Source of the DNA: Cladopsammia gracilis
Lineage: Eukaryota; Cnidaria; Anthozoa; Scleractinia; Dendrophylliidae
Reading direction: 5' to 3'
Length of the DNA stretch: 64,000 bases
Assembly (NCBI GenBank): GCA_022457155.1
Contig: JAJGOT010000072.1
Location: forward strand, 62,001 to 126,000
Position numbers and translations under genes: made by a program. The notes below the pieces were generated by a model. It saw only the letters and a program-made list of their open reading frames with translations. It searched no databases and was not told where the DNA came from. This document shows positions 12,761 to 22,737 of the stretch, piece after piece (within the stretch, counting starts at the first letter, position 1; every line of letters starts with the position of its first letter).

Positions 12761-12812
12761 AAAATAAAATACGAAATAAAAATAAAATAAAAATAAAATA
12801 AAAATAAAATAA
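12761..12812. repeat. (AAAAT)n-type microsatellite
   Basis: Alternating aaaata/aaata units run directly up to the left border region of the DIRS element. Confidence 0.8.
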
Positions 12813-12827
12813 GAATCCGGTATAATT

Positions 12828-13086
12828 GTAAAATTAAACGAAACTTACCGGAAGTTGAAGTTTGATTGAGATTCTACGAAGTCATTGGTCTGGAGCTAAG
12901 GAGTCAGGTGAGATATGCGCGCGAAACCAGAGCGGTCACATTTCAAAGGCGAATGATCAGGACTGTTGTAAATAATTAGGGTGGGTAGCCCAGATGGGAG
13001 GGCACCTGACTCCTTAGCTCCAGACCAATGACTTCGTAGAATCTCAATCAAACTTCAACTTCCGGTAAGTTTCGTTTAATTTTACA
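12828..13086. repeat. 83-base-arm palindrome at DIRS 3' end
   Basis: Left arm 12828-12910 and right arm 13003-13086 are essentially perfect reverse complements, with about 92 bases between. The spacer contains gatatgcgcgcgaaaccaga, also found inside the opposite end of the element (about 17402-17427, reverse strand). It looks like an internal complementary region or a fused second DIRS terminus. Confidence 0.75.
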
Positions 13087-13087
13087 A

Positions 13088-13130
13088 TTCTACTTCGTCA
13101 TTGGTCAATGTCGCTAAGGAGTCACGTGAG
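13088..13130 (+). repeat. DIRS inverted terminal repeat, left copy
   Basis: Begins ttctacttcgtcattggtca and ends gtcacgtgag. It is the reverse complement of 17428-17470. Located just downstream of the recombinase stop on the coding strand. Confidence 0.8.
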
Positions 13131-13291
13131 ACTTTAAAGCGTCATGATCATGAGCAGAAATCATGAACATCAATAAATTTAATGCAAAATAGCAACAACA
13201 GGGTGCTGAACAAAGTATACACCACTAAAAATCTCTTACAGTGAGCTAACAGTAACAATATGAGCAAGTCTGGTCAATCATGTAATAAGTC

Positions 13292-14521
13292 TTAACAGCT
13301 GTTATGCAATAGTTCATGCCCAAAATTTGTGGCAGTGTCTTGGATAGGCTTATTGTAAAATCGGGCAAAGGTGCTCTCACTACTCCAGCCTGCTGTAGAC
13401 AAGATAGTGTCAATAGGGACCTGTTTTTCCTTTGCAGCTGAAGTGGCAGCTGCTCTTGTGCTGTGAGCTTTATACACACTAGTGTCAATTCCTGCTTTGG
13501 CCATGACATTCTTGAGCCACCGAGCAATGGTGTTAGTTGACACCGGTTTGTAGGGTTTCTGACAGCCAATCAGCAACTGGTCAGCGTCACCTCTTAGTTG
13601 AGATGTCCTGTCAATATAGGCTTGTAGATGACGTACAACACACAGGTTCTGGTCAGGCTCATATGCCAAGAACTCAATCCGACCCAGGTGCTTACCCGGC
13701 CGAGTGGTCTTCAGAGGGGTGCCAATCGTAAATACACATTTGTTTGCAGTTAAGGTCATTGAGGTTAAAGTGAGAGCCTTCAGTGTCTGTACTCGTTGGC
13801 CAGACAAGAGAGCAAGTAACATGGTTAGCTTCCAAGACATGTCTCTGAGACTCAGTTCCACACCAAGATTCCAGGTTGCAAGTACCTTTAGGACAGAGTT
13901 TACATCCCATATTTCTTTGTATCTTGGGAGGGACGGCCTAGTTTCGAAAACGCCTTTAACAAACCTGGAAACAAGCGGATGACTGCCAAAGTGAACACCC
14001 CCTGGAAGCACAATAAGAGATGACAGGGCACTACGTGCAGTGTTTATACAGCTGTATCCTACACCAGTAGCAAAGAGGTCTCCAAGGAAGTTTATACCAT
14101 CCTGTAAAGTGGCCTGAAGGGGATTAATGTTCCGTCGACAGCAGAATGATTCCCACTTCTTGTGGTAAGTTTGGTACTGAGTTGTGGTGCCTGATCTCCA
14201 GCACTGCATGATGATCCTTGAAGCTTCTGGCGAAATTCCTTGGCTTTCAAGAGATCTCCAGACAAGTGACACATCAGCAGCTCCAGTTTTGGATACAGAA
14301 GGTGGATCATTTCTGGGCTGCTTGGAAGAAACAGCAGCTTCTTTCTGCAGGGTAGTAGTACTGGATTGTCGATCAGCATTCTCATCAAGACAGGCCACCA
14401 TGTTTGGGTTGGCCATTTTGGAACAATGATAATTCCTTGAACCCCCTCCCGTTGAATCTTTTGCAATACTCTGCTGATAAGAGAAAATGGAGGGAACATG
14501 TAAGGCACATATTGCTTCCAT
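13292..14521 (-). CDS. DIRS tyrosine recombinase (YR), 409 aa
   Basis: Integrates the circular DNA intermediate of DIRS elements by strand exchange through a phosphotyrosine. The ATG at 14519-14521 is genuine. The catalytic set is complete: R243 (SGQRVQTL), H353-x-x-R356 (KAHSTRAA), W379 in the His/Trp position (AGWSS) and nucleophile Y389 (ARFYNK). The N-terminal half (residues about 100-210) has the helical core-binding layout of phage-like integrases. The 5' 430 bases overlap the RT frame in another frame, as usual for DIRS. There are no internal stops, suggesting recent activity. The first 60 residues may be non-functional overlap sequence. Confidence 0.9.
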   Translation of the reverse strand: MEAICALHVPSIFSYQQSIAKDSTGGGSRNYHCSKMANPNMVACLDENADRQSSTTTLQKEAAVSSKQPRNDPPSVSKTGAADVSLVWRSLESQGISPEASRIIMQCWRSGTTTQYQTYHKKWESFCCRRNINPLQATLQDGINFLGDLFATGVGYSCINTARSALSSLIVLPGGVHFGSHPLVSRFVKGVFETRPSLPRYKEIWDVNSVLKVLATWNLGVELSLRDMSWKLTMLLALLSGQRVQTLKALTLTSMTLTANKCVFTIGTPLKTTRPGKHLGRIEFLAYEPDQNLCVVRHLQAYIDRTSQLRGDADQLLIGCQKPYKPVSTNTIARWLKNVMAKAGIDTSVYKAHSTRAAATSAAKEKQVPIDTILSTAGWSSESTFARFYNKPIQDTATNFGHELLHNSC

Positions 14522-16281
14522 GATAAGTGAAATGCATCAACTGCCACAGCCCCTGGGTCAGGATGCCAGGAGACATAAGGCTGAAGCTGGTGGTTTAGTC
14601 TGGAAGCGAATAAGTCAATATTGGGCACAACCTTTACTACATTGAGGCAGTCCCTGAAAATAGTTCTGTCTAGTGTCCACTCAAGTTGTGAGTGAGACTG
14701 TCTGGATTGTTTATCAGCTTCCACATTCTCTACCCCTGGGATATGGACAGCTGTAAGCCAAATATTTCTTTCAGAACACCATAACCAAATTTCTCTGGCT
14801 AGTTCATTTCGTTTCTCAGAGCTACTAGTACCCATATGGTTTACATCAGACAGGGCAGTCATATTATCCACCATGACCTTCACATGCTGCCCATTAAGGA
14901 TCGATGAAAAAGATTTCAGAGCCAAGTATATGGCTAGGAGCTCCAAATAGTTTATGTGGTTTCTAGCCTCCTCTGGAGTCCAATGTCCACCTGTACTGGT
15001 GTCATTTAGGGCACAGCCCCAACCAGTGGATGAGGCATCAGTTGACATGACAACAGAAGGCTCACCATGACTAATTACATTGTAGCTGGCATCAAGGTGT
15101 GTGTTCCACCACATTAATTCTTTACAAGCTTTCTCTGATACTGTCATAAAAGCATCATAATCACCCTTGCTGTATCTTAGGGCAAGAGTTTTCTCCCTCT
15201 CTAATTGGCGGAAATAAAGTGGGCCAAACATGACACCTGGGAAACTAGATACCATATACCCAAGGGCCCTGGAAACCTCCCGTATAGTGGTTTTTGGGGC
15301 CTTGATAAGCTTGGTACAGACTGATTTCAGCCGGCCAATTTTTTCATTTGTCAAATAAATTTTCATCTGGACTGAGTCCAAGACAAACCCCAAAAATACT
15401 AATTTTTGTGTAGGGGTAAAAATTGACTTCTGAGGGTGAAGAATGAAACCCAATGAGAGTAACATTTTCACAGTGTCTAGGACATTAGCTAGGCATTCCT
15501 CATAACTTCCACCTTGTAGGTATGAGTCATCAATATAAGGAGAGTTTATATGACCAAGTTGCCTCAAAACAGCGTAGGCTGGCTTCATAAGTTTGGTGAA
15601 CTTTCTTGGACAGAAAGCTAAACCATTAGGAAAACAGGTAAACTGATACAATTTACCAGCCCATTCAAACTTAAGGTACTTCTGGTGTGCAACCGCAATG
15701 GGGACAGAGTAATATGCGTCCTTAAGATCCACAGAAGCCATATAGCAGTTAGGCGTTATAAGGCTTATTACACTTTGAAGTGTATCCATTTTAAAATGGT
15801 TGTATTGCACATGCTTATTTAAGTTTTTAAGATTAAGTATCATCCTGTGAGATCCATCTTTTTTGGGTCGCACAAAAACAGACGAGATAAACTCCCCTGG
15901 CTCATGTCTGGTTTCAACAATAACAGCCTTCTTAAGCAGGTTTGTAACCTCTATAGAAATAATAGCATTTTCTGCAGCACTAAAACATTTCATTGTAGGG
16001 GTATGTGTTTGGCAAGGCTTAGTGTCAAATTCAATGAATTGCCCCGACACCATTTGAATAATCTCAGTGTCCGAGGTAATTTTTTGCCAACAATGAACAA
16101 ATTTTGCCAGCCTACCGCTTTTGAAGCAACTTATTTGTGCAACCAGGTAAGCTATTAGTGCAGGAATAAATCCTTCAAACTGAGTTACCTGTAACAATTG
16201 AAGCTTAGGCAGGATATCATCCTCAGTGTTTATTTTTTGCTGGTTTCCTCCTTTTTCTTCCAGCTTCTCTGTGGTTTCCAC
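14092..16281 (-). CDS. DIRS reverse transcriptase / RNase H, about 729 aa
   Basis: RT domain at about residues 115-330 with D185 (SVDLKDAYYS) and the YIDD box at 249-252. RNase H follows at about 405-530 with D415 (STDASSTGWG), E447 (YLELLA), D472 (MVDNMTAL) and D523 (VENVEADKQSR). After this comes the conserved DIRS region with NIDLFASRLN and MFPPFSLI (about 553-605), which some authors interpret as a methyltransferase-like domain. The frame opens with GTG at 16281, not ATG, and overlaps the gag frame by about 50 bases, so it is probably expressed by frameshift or re-initiation from gag. Residue numbers count from that GTG. No disruptive mutation is seen. Confidence 0.9.
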   Translation of the reverse strand: METTEKLEEKGGNQQKINTEDDILPKLQLLQVTQFEGFIPALIAYLVAQISCFKSGRLAKFVHCWQKITSDTEIIQMVSGQFIEFDTKPCQTHTPTMKCFSAAENAIISIEVTNLLKKAVIVETRHEPGEFISSVFVRPKKDGSHRMILNLKNLNKHVQYNHFKMDTLQSVISLITPNCYMASVDLKDAYYSVPIAVAHQKYLKFEWAGKLYQFTCFPNGLAFCPRKFTKLMKPAYAVLRQLGHINSPYIDDSYLQGGSYEECLANVLDTVKMLLSLGFILHPQKSIFTPTQKLVFLGFVLDSVQMKIYLTNEKIGRLKSVCTKLIKAPKTTIREVSRALGYMVSSFPGVMFGPLYFRQLEREKTLALRYSKGDYDAFMTVSEKACKELMWWNTHLDASYNVISHGEPSVVMSTDASSTGWGCALNDTSTGGHWTPEEARNHINYLELLAIYLALKSFSSILNGQHVKVMVDNMTALSDVNHMGTSSSEKRNELAREIWLWCSERNIWLTAVHIPGVENVEADKQSRQSHSQLEWTLDRTIFRDCLNVVKVVPNIDLFASRLNHQLQPYVSWHPDPGAVAVDAFHLSWKQYVPYMFPPFSLISRVLQKIQREGVQGIIIVPKWPTQTWWPVLMRMLIDNPVLLPCRKKLLFLPSSPEMIHLLYPKLELLMCHLSGDLLKAKEFRQKLQGSSCSAGDQAPQLSTKLTTRSGNHSAVDGTLIPFRPLYRMV

Positions 16282-17357
16282 TTGGACTGGAAGTGGCCCT
16301 TGCCTAAAAAAGGCTGGCTCTGTTTCTGTCGATATGGAGGTTTGGTGGAAGGTTTGGAGCTATTGGAAACAGCTGTGTGACTAATTCGATTTGATGCTCG
16401 AATCGCAGTAAGCTGCGACTGAAGCTCATCGCCAAATAGCAAGGTTGTAACCGGTGTTTGAGAAGAACACAGTGAGCCATACTCCTTGTTTAGGTTGGGT
16501 TTGATAGCTTCCCGTCTACGTAGCGAGAGCTCGTAATTCGTGTGGCCCAACAAGGCAATGGCATCGATTTGTGCTATGAGTAATGCACTCGTGTCAAGCT
16601 TCCCACCTTGGCTTCTAAAATGCATGAGCTTCTGAGTTGATTGTGCAACAATGGCTCCAACCTTCACTATCATATTCTGAATAGAGGACAATCTGAGGTC
16701 CTGCTTTTTCCCAAAATGGGTTAATTTTTCCCAAATCTCAGGGTTCACCTTGGGAGCAACAAGTTTCTCGCAGTTTTCAGGGCGATCGTATTTCTCAACC
16801 GTTTCTTTGACCTTGTTCTCGCCAAGTTTTGAAGCCCACCTCTTATTGACAATTTCAGCAAGTTGCTTAGAGATTGGGCTGCTCACTTTGTCATCTTTGG
16901 AGAAGTCCAGGGCCAATTGCTGTAAAAGTTCGTCTTCGCCTTCATTTTTGCAGGAGTCCTGCGAGCTGGCGGACGACTTTTTGGCGCCTTCAGAATCGTT
17001 CTCCGTGTTGTTTGCAAGAAGGTCGTGAACGTCTGCATCATCGCTTTCATTGTCAGTTTCACCCACATCACTGACTTCAACTCGAGACTTCTTTGTTTCC
17101 CCATTTAAAGGGTCTAAAGTCCCAGAGCGAGCGTCTCGCTTTGCTGGGCGCTGCTTCGACAAAGCAGCGAACGCGTCGCCCATGGCGGCCATTGAGCCCG
17201 CCATGTGATCGATGTTTTTGTTCAATTTCTCGAGTGCACTCAATAGCGAGTCGCTATTTTCGAGTGCAGATTCTTCTAGAAGTTCGTCCTCGACTTCCTC
17301 TGTGGTTGGAAGCTCCGTTCCTTCGAGGGGATCTTCGGGATTTGTTGATTTCGCCAT
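16230..17357 (-). CDS. DIRS gag-like structural protein, 375 aa
   Basis: First frame of the element on its coding strand, true ATG at 17355-17357. It is rich in acidic residues and Ser, with a heptad-like stretch around residues 35-70 (LLSALEKLNKNIDHM) that could form a coiled coil, and a basic C-terminus (KWKPQRSWKKKEE) suited to nucleic-acid binding. There is no CCHC zinc knuckle. DIRS gag proteins are poorly conserved, so the assignment rests on position and composition. The final 50 bases overlap the RT frame. Confidence 0.75.
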   Translation of the reverse strand: MAKSTNPEDPLEGTELPTTEEVEDELLEESALENSDSLLSALEKLNKNIDHMAGSMAAMGDAFAALSKQRPAKRDARSGTLDPLNGETKKSRVEVSDVGETDNESDDADVHDLLANNTENDSEGAKKSSASSQDSCKNEGEDELLQQLALDFSKDDKVSSPISKQLAEIVNKRWASKLGENKVKETVEKYDRPENCEKLVAPKVNPEIWEKLTHFGKKQDLRLSSIQNMIVKVGAIVAQSTQKLMHFRSQGGKLDTSALLIAQIDAIALLGHTNYELSLRRREAIKPNLNKEYGSLCSSQTPVTTLLFGDELQSQLTAIRASNRISHTAVSNSSKPSTKPPYRQKQSQPFLGKGHFQSKWKPQRSWKKKEETSKK

Positions 17358-17427
17358 AAGAAAAATTTAACGTGCAACTACTACAAAGGTTCGCTTTCAA
17401 GTGACCGCTCTGGTTTCGCGCGCATAT

Positions 17428-17470
17428 CTCACGTGACTCCTTAGCGACATTGACCAATGACGAAGTAGAA
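17428..17470 (-). repeat. DIRS inverted terminal repeat, right copy
   Basis: Reverse complement of 13088-13130. It lies about 70 bases upstream of the gag ATG, so it is the 5' end of the element and probably carries its promoter. Confidence 0.8.
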
Positions 17471-18700
17471 CTGACAATAAACGTTTGTTCTCATATTTTC
17501 TGTGTGTCTTTGTCTCAGGGCACGCAGCCTAAATTATTTGCAGTATATTTCATAAATCAAAAATGTTACTCATCAACTACAATATTTTTGCATGTATAAC
17601 AACGCATTGTGCACGGTCTTGTAAACGTCATCTGAATGCGCGAACAATTATGGTGTTGTTGCATCGATTAAATCATCACAGATCACCTCCTTTCGGCTAA
17701 TTGTTATAAACTTGTTTAAACTTGTTGATTCAAAAGCGCACAAATATGTAGAATGTAGACAAAAGAGAAGGTCCTGAAATAAACCAGCTCTCAACAAAAA
17801 ATACGGCAATGAAACTTTGGAAGACGAATGAAAAAGACCCCTATTAAACTTTAGATCAAAAGATTTTTAAAAAAATTCATCGACTAGTTTTTTAAATAAA
17901 CGCTTCCCTAAACAATTAAGTTTTACTTTTGTGAGTAGAATGAGCATATTTAAGACTAATTGGTTATGATCACATCAACTGAAATCTAGTAAAGCAAACA
18001 GGATGAAATCTTCAGGGAATGTAGTTTTATGACACAGTGAATAATATATGGTGAAAATATTGTTTCAATTTGTCAGGAAAATGCTGGCAAAGACGAATTA
18101 ACAGAAAGTAATGCAAATCTTTAAAATTTTTATGGAAAATATTCAACCCTATTTTATTGGAAAATGCCATCATGGAATTTTTTCAAACTTTGCAGTCTTG
18201 AAGACTTACATCTAGACTATAAGCGGCATGCAGTCGTTTTAAAAGTTTAGGTCTAGATGTTGAGAAAATTACTAATATGCAAAAACAATGACATCAGATC
18301 ATTGTTATGGTAACACTGATGTCAATCAAATCTACTTTTTTGGAAAGTTCATTTCATCTCTAGTATATGCGCGAGGCAGCTTGCGTGACCGAACTCAGAC
18401 AGTGAAGTATCGAGCCACCTTAATAGAGGATTTACGGGTATTTCTTAAAACTTAGATATTTGGTGAATGACAAGCAAATTAAATAACACTGTTGAGTTAT
18501 CTGTTGTGAGTGTAAGCTACATCACAAAATCTAATTTAAAAATGTCAGAAATATTTCTATAAACAAAAATTGATATGATCAAAAGAAGGGACAGATATAG
18601 TGAGAACTATTACTGTATAAAGAATACTAATAAGGGGTGCTTTAACATTATAAAGAGTTAATACACTTGATGCATTAGCATTTTCAAATTTGAATTGTTA
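17471..18700. other. Intronic stretch without recognised feature
   Basis: AT-rich intron sequence between the DIRS element and the hAT-like MITE. Only short chance frames. No exon with acceptable splice borders was found. Confidence 0.4.
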
Positions 18701-18871
18701 CAGGGGCGGATCCAGGATTTTTCTTAGTAGGGGGTGCACCTCTAAGGAATGACGTAACCATGTTTTTTTTTCTTTTCTTTGCAGAATACCAGTTATATTA
18801 GAAAGATGCAGGTCATCTCAGGGGGGGGGGGGGTGCGCACCCCCTGCACCCTCCCACTAGATCCGCCCCTG
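18701..18871. mobile_element. MITE with CAGGGGCGGATCCAG ends
   Basis: Termini caggggcggatcca and its reverse complement (gatccgcccctg) enclose 171 bases with a G-run in the middle. Flanking TGTTA occurs on both sides (18696-18700 and 18872-18876), a possible 5-base target duplication. The ends resemble hAT-type MITEs widespread in animals (inference). Confidence 0.7.
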
Positions 18872-19099
18872 TGTTAATTAGTTTTTGAAGTACTTTAGTG
18901 GTTTTCAATTGAGTGTCAAAAGTAATTTCGCATTTTCGTTGGATTTGCATTGCTGTCGGCTTCGAATCAAAACCACTCTTGGTGCTCAGAATATATGATT
19001 GAATTAATGCTTTGAGTCCTGAATGAATGACTGTGAATATGACACTAATTAATTTTGCAAATCAGTTTTTAACTCTTCATGTTGTAATGTTTTTATAAG

Positions 19100-19213
19100 T
19101 TGGACAGCACAGCCATTCATGTTGCAGCTGACAAGGGACAGTATGAAGTGTTACAGTTATTGTTGCCAAAAGCCGCTGCAGAGAATCCAGGGATCATTGG
19201 TAGCCAAAACAAG
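19100..19213 (+). CDS. Exon 5: ankyrin repeat
   Basis: Acceptor TATAAG at 19094-19099, donor GTACCA at 19214. 38 codons, phase 0 to 0: DSTAIHVAADKGQYEVLQLLL, then a variable tail (AAAENPGIIGSQNK). The core signature is clear. The donor is weaker than the others. Confidence 0.75.
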
Positions 19214-19723
19214 GTACCAAAAGCAAAACCACAACAACAAACCCAATGAAGATTGCCAGATCTTTTGCAGACCAACATCAACACAAAGAAGAAAAAAAAA
19301 CCAAAATGTGACAATGAAAACTTGATTATGTATAAAATTGAAATTTGTAACATTTCAATTTTTGTATAATATTCAAGTTTTTATTGTCATCAATTTCCTT
19401 CGTTCCTTCCGTTGGGATAGGTCTGCCGTTTATGTTAATTTAACAAAGTAAAGGCTCCCTTTCATTGCCGGGGAGGTGGGAGGTGGCAGAGGTTGGCGGG
19501 GGGGGGGGGGGGGGGATATTCGATAAAGTTTTATACAGGGAGGTTCTACCCAGAGTGTCAGACCCTTACCCTTCAATAAACTAATTTCAGTTTATCAAAA
19601 TTGTACCCCTTTAATGTACATTAAACACAAATTGCACCCCTTCTCAGAAGTCAAATGTAAGTGAAAAATAGTAGATTATCTCACACTTTGCATGTAAAGC
19701 CAGACGTCTCAATCTCATAACAA

Positions 19724-20186
19724 TTAAAGTGCCTATCACCCCTAGAAAGTTATTTTCAGAATGAACTCTATGTACATTGAATAGTTGAATGGTAAAATAT
19801 TTCTTGTTTTGAATGTCGTGTTAGTGAGTTATAGAGATTTGAATTTACAAAATGCTAATTTGATGACGTCAACCAGGGAATCATTTATTATACAACTACT
19901 TGTTTACACCTCCAAGTAATATTTTTTACGAATCAATTTACTATCCACAGTTTATTTTTAGTATTTATCAAATTAATTATCCTCAAGCTGTAAACTGCGC
20001 ATTGCAAATTGGCGTAGAAATAATGGCAAATTCCCGGGTTGACGTCATCTAATTAGCATTTTGTAAATTCAAATCTCTATAACTCACAAACGTGACGTTC
20101 AAAATAAGAAATATTTTACCATTCAACTATTCAATGTACATAGAGTTGATTCTGAAAATAACTTTCTAGGGTGATAGGCACTTTAA
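19724..20186. mobile_element. Long-inverted-repeat MITE flanked by TTAA
   Basis: Starts TTAAAGTGCCTATCACC and ends GGTGATAGGCACTTTAA. The arms, about 150 bases each, are near reverse complements. Same design (TTAA border, AAAG ends, long arms) as 4271-4706 and 45798-46353. No coding content. Confidence 0.78.
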
Positions 20187-20642
20187 GCTTTCGTATTTAT
20201 ATTTGCTTATGTCACTTGTAATTTTTGCCTAATTAAGTTTTGCAACCTTCCTCAGTAGTCAAATTATTTTTGATTGATACATATACAATACACCACTTTC
20301 ATTTAACAGTGATGATTTTGGTGATCCTTTCAAATGCAAAAGTAGCACTTTTGTTACCCTTTTGTATACTGCAAGCTTCGAAAACCCTTTTGCTGTCTTC
20401 AGCCTCCCCTATCCCACTATGGAGTCACTACCACTTTTGGCTTTCTTTTCCAGCAGCCAAAATATTTTTCTTTGGTACTGATGGTACTATTTTAACCTAA
20501 CACTACGAACTCCAAAGAATTTTCAGCCCAGCCCTTAAATTAGAGGCATAAGGTTAAGGAACTCACCAAAAAAGGCTAGGGTTTGTAATATGATATGGCG
20601 TAATTTTATGTATTTACTCAGAGACGACATGTTTTCTTGCAG

Positions 20643-20747
20643 GAACAAAATACTCCTCTTCACTTGGCTGTTAGAAAACAATGTGTAACGACTGTTGCTG
20701 TTTTGATAGAATATGGCGCTATTACATCATTAGGGGTGAAAAATCAG
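20643..20747 (+). CDS. Exon 6: ankyrin repeat
   Basis: Acceptor TTGCAG at 20637-20642, strong donor GTAAGA at 20748. 35 codons, phase 0 to 0: EQNTPLHLAVRKQCVTTVAV, LIEYGAITS, then LGVKNQ. Clear ankyrin signature TPLHLA. Confidence 0.87.
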
Positions 20748-21388
20748 GTAAGAAGCAATGTATCAATTTTATATAGGCTGTGCTCTGCAATCTCCAATCT
20801 TATTTCTGCGGATAATTGCCCGCTTGGTGTCCTTAAAACTGAAAAACGCCACTGCATTTAGATCGCGAAAATTAAAACAGCGAAAATTAATTCATTTAGT
20901 GATAATCAAAGGCCCCTATGAGCTAACTCGTGAATACCAAACGCTCTAAATAAATAAATTCTTTACCGCCAAATTTGCAGAGGTTATGAGTACGACCTGA
21001 GTGCAAAAACATTAAAGATTAAAGATTAAAAGCAAATTTCCAGGTTTATCTAAATGCTGGTATTCGAATGTGTATTAAATTTGCAAATAACATGATATAA
21101 ATGCCAGCATGTCATTCGAATTCTCAGTATTGCGGTAAGTTAAACACGATTTGATATTTTTTGAACAACTTCAAACGCAAAAAAAGCAACAGTACATCAC
21201 TTTCACAATGTTCAGTGAATAAGAGTGAGTAGAACTAAAGTTGTAATTTGGCATTAATTTATGGGCCCTTCAAGTGGAAGCACACAGACCCTAAGGCAAC
21301 CAAAACTTCACAGATTACCCACACTTTGGCACTTTTATAGGCAGTACTGAATTTATTTGTTATCGGCTATGGCTAATTTACATTGCAG

Positions 21389-21469
21389 CACAATGAAACA
21401 CCGAAGGAGCTGGCAGCAGGAAACAAGCGGATCATCAAACTTCTGGAAACTCCTTCGAAAGCTTCGCAA
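21389..21469 (+). CDS. Exon 7: last (partial) ankyrin repeat
   Basis: Acceptor TTGCAG at 21383-21388, strong donor GTAAGT at 21470. 27 codons, phase 0 to 0: HNETPKELAAGNKRIIKLLETPSKASQ. This is the C-terminal capping half-repeat, with TPKELA in place of TPLHLA. Confidence 0.83.
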
Positions 21470-21532
21470 GTAAGTATCAAAGATTTGATCAAGGATGCTG
21501 TACAAGGGGGTTTTAACTTGTAAGTCTGTGAA

Positions 21533-21815
21533 TAGAGCAGTTTTCATTTGAGTGTGCAAAATCAAAGTATTACTCTGACCAATCACAGCAGTCGTAAACA
21601 ATCTAATGAACCAATCAGAGCTCGAAGCAATTACATGTCGGCGGCTCCAAGTGCGGGAAAACGCGTGCGAGCAAGTCACGATTGGTTTTGGTTTTACTTC
21701 TGATTGGTCGAGAAAGTGGCGCGAGATTTTTTAGCCAATCACAAAGCGTAGCAATGAAAAACCAAAGCAATTGTGCATACTAATTACTTTTCACACTCAA
21801 TTGAAAACTGCTCTA
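21533..21815. mobile_element. MITE (AGAGCAG family), copy 1
   Basis: Ends tagagcagttttcatttgag and tcaattgaaaactgctcta (inverted), TA at both edges. About 90% identical by eye to 56105-56390, and related to 56417-56562. Internal CCAATCAGA/TCTGATTGG boxes. Confidence 0.8.
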
Positions 21816-22350
21816 AAATCCTGTGACAATTATGACCACTCACGTGAAAGCCACATAGGTGTTGTTTCTTATGGCCCTGTGCAAATTTAACAAAACAAAA
21901 TATGGAACTGTTTTCAATTTTGATTTTGGGTGCCAGCTTACAAGGAATTGAACTCGATCATCAACAACAGATGCGCGTAGGAACTGGTGCCTACGGATGG
22001 TCAGGTGGCGCCCAAATCACAAAATGGCAGAGCAAAGGAGGTGCACCGTTACGCTGACGGAATCAGTGAAACACTTATCTTACCTTTACTTACCTTGCCC
22101 TGGCTTGGAAGAGTGGAAGCAATGATCCATGATGATCAGGCTCAAACAATATATTAATCCCAGTGATCAGCAAAGTGAAGGAAAAAAATATCTCTGCATG
22201 CGAGATATAAACCACCCCAGCAAACCCTTCGCTCGACTTTGCGGGTGTCCTTCAGGTAAAAAAAAAAATCATACACTCCCCAGTTTCAAGAAAGCTAAGT
22301 GTAAATGTAGTTTCCCATAAAAATATAAGCTTAGCGACTTTTTTTGTTAG

Positions 22351-22470
22351 GAAGTGCCGAGAGCTGGTAAACCCACAAATGAACCAGGTTTATTCAATCG
22401 AATTAATCGGGTATCCAGAAGGCTGGACAGTGTCATTTCCATTAGGAGTCGATCAACAAAACGGTGTCAG
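22351..22470 (+). CDS. Exon 8 (tentative): basic linker
   Basis: Acceptor TTGTTAG at 22344-22350 after a T-rich tract. An open segment of 40 codons, EVPRAGKPTNEPGLFNRINR and then VSRRLDSVISIRSRSTKRCQ, ends at CAG before a weak GT donor (22471). Phase 0 to 0 fits its neighbours (21469 and 25553). Basic, no recognised fold. An alternative donor at 22465 would break phase. Confidence 0.45.
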
Positions 22471-22737
22471 GTTTTTTCGATTTTCCAATTGGTTAGCGAG
22501 ATATCTGCCCCAAAGTTACATGGGGTAGCTAAAACATGTAAGAGAACTAAGAAAGATTGACACCAACTCTCAAATCTATGCTTTATAAAGAGCAACATGC
22601 CTTAGCCACACACTTTAATTTGGGAGTTGTAAACAAAACATGGCTGGCTTAGAAAAGAATGTCAGTCATAAGCTAGTACAAGAAGACTTTTCAGCAGAAA
22701 CCAATTCTTCAACTAACTCAGCCAATTGAAAATTAAT

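Larger units (their letters stand above)
12828..17470 (-). mobile_element. DIRS-type tyrosine-recombinase retroelement, antisense in an ankyrin intron
   Basis: On the minus strand three intact overlapping frames appear in DIRS order: gag-like (17357-16230), RT/RNase H with the downstream DIRS conserved region (16281-14092), and tyrosine recombinase (14521-13292). The outer 43 bases, 13088-13130 and 17428-17470, are exact or near-exact inverted copies. A second palindromic block, 12828-13086, carries a variant of the same end sequence on both strands. Inverted termini plus extra internal complementary sequence are the DIRS hallmark, as opposed to LTRs. No obvious target duplication is seen, which also fits recombinase integration. 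Whether 12828-13086 is this element's own end or a second partial copy is not settled. Confidence 0.85.
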
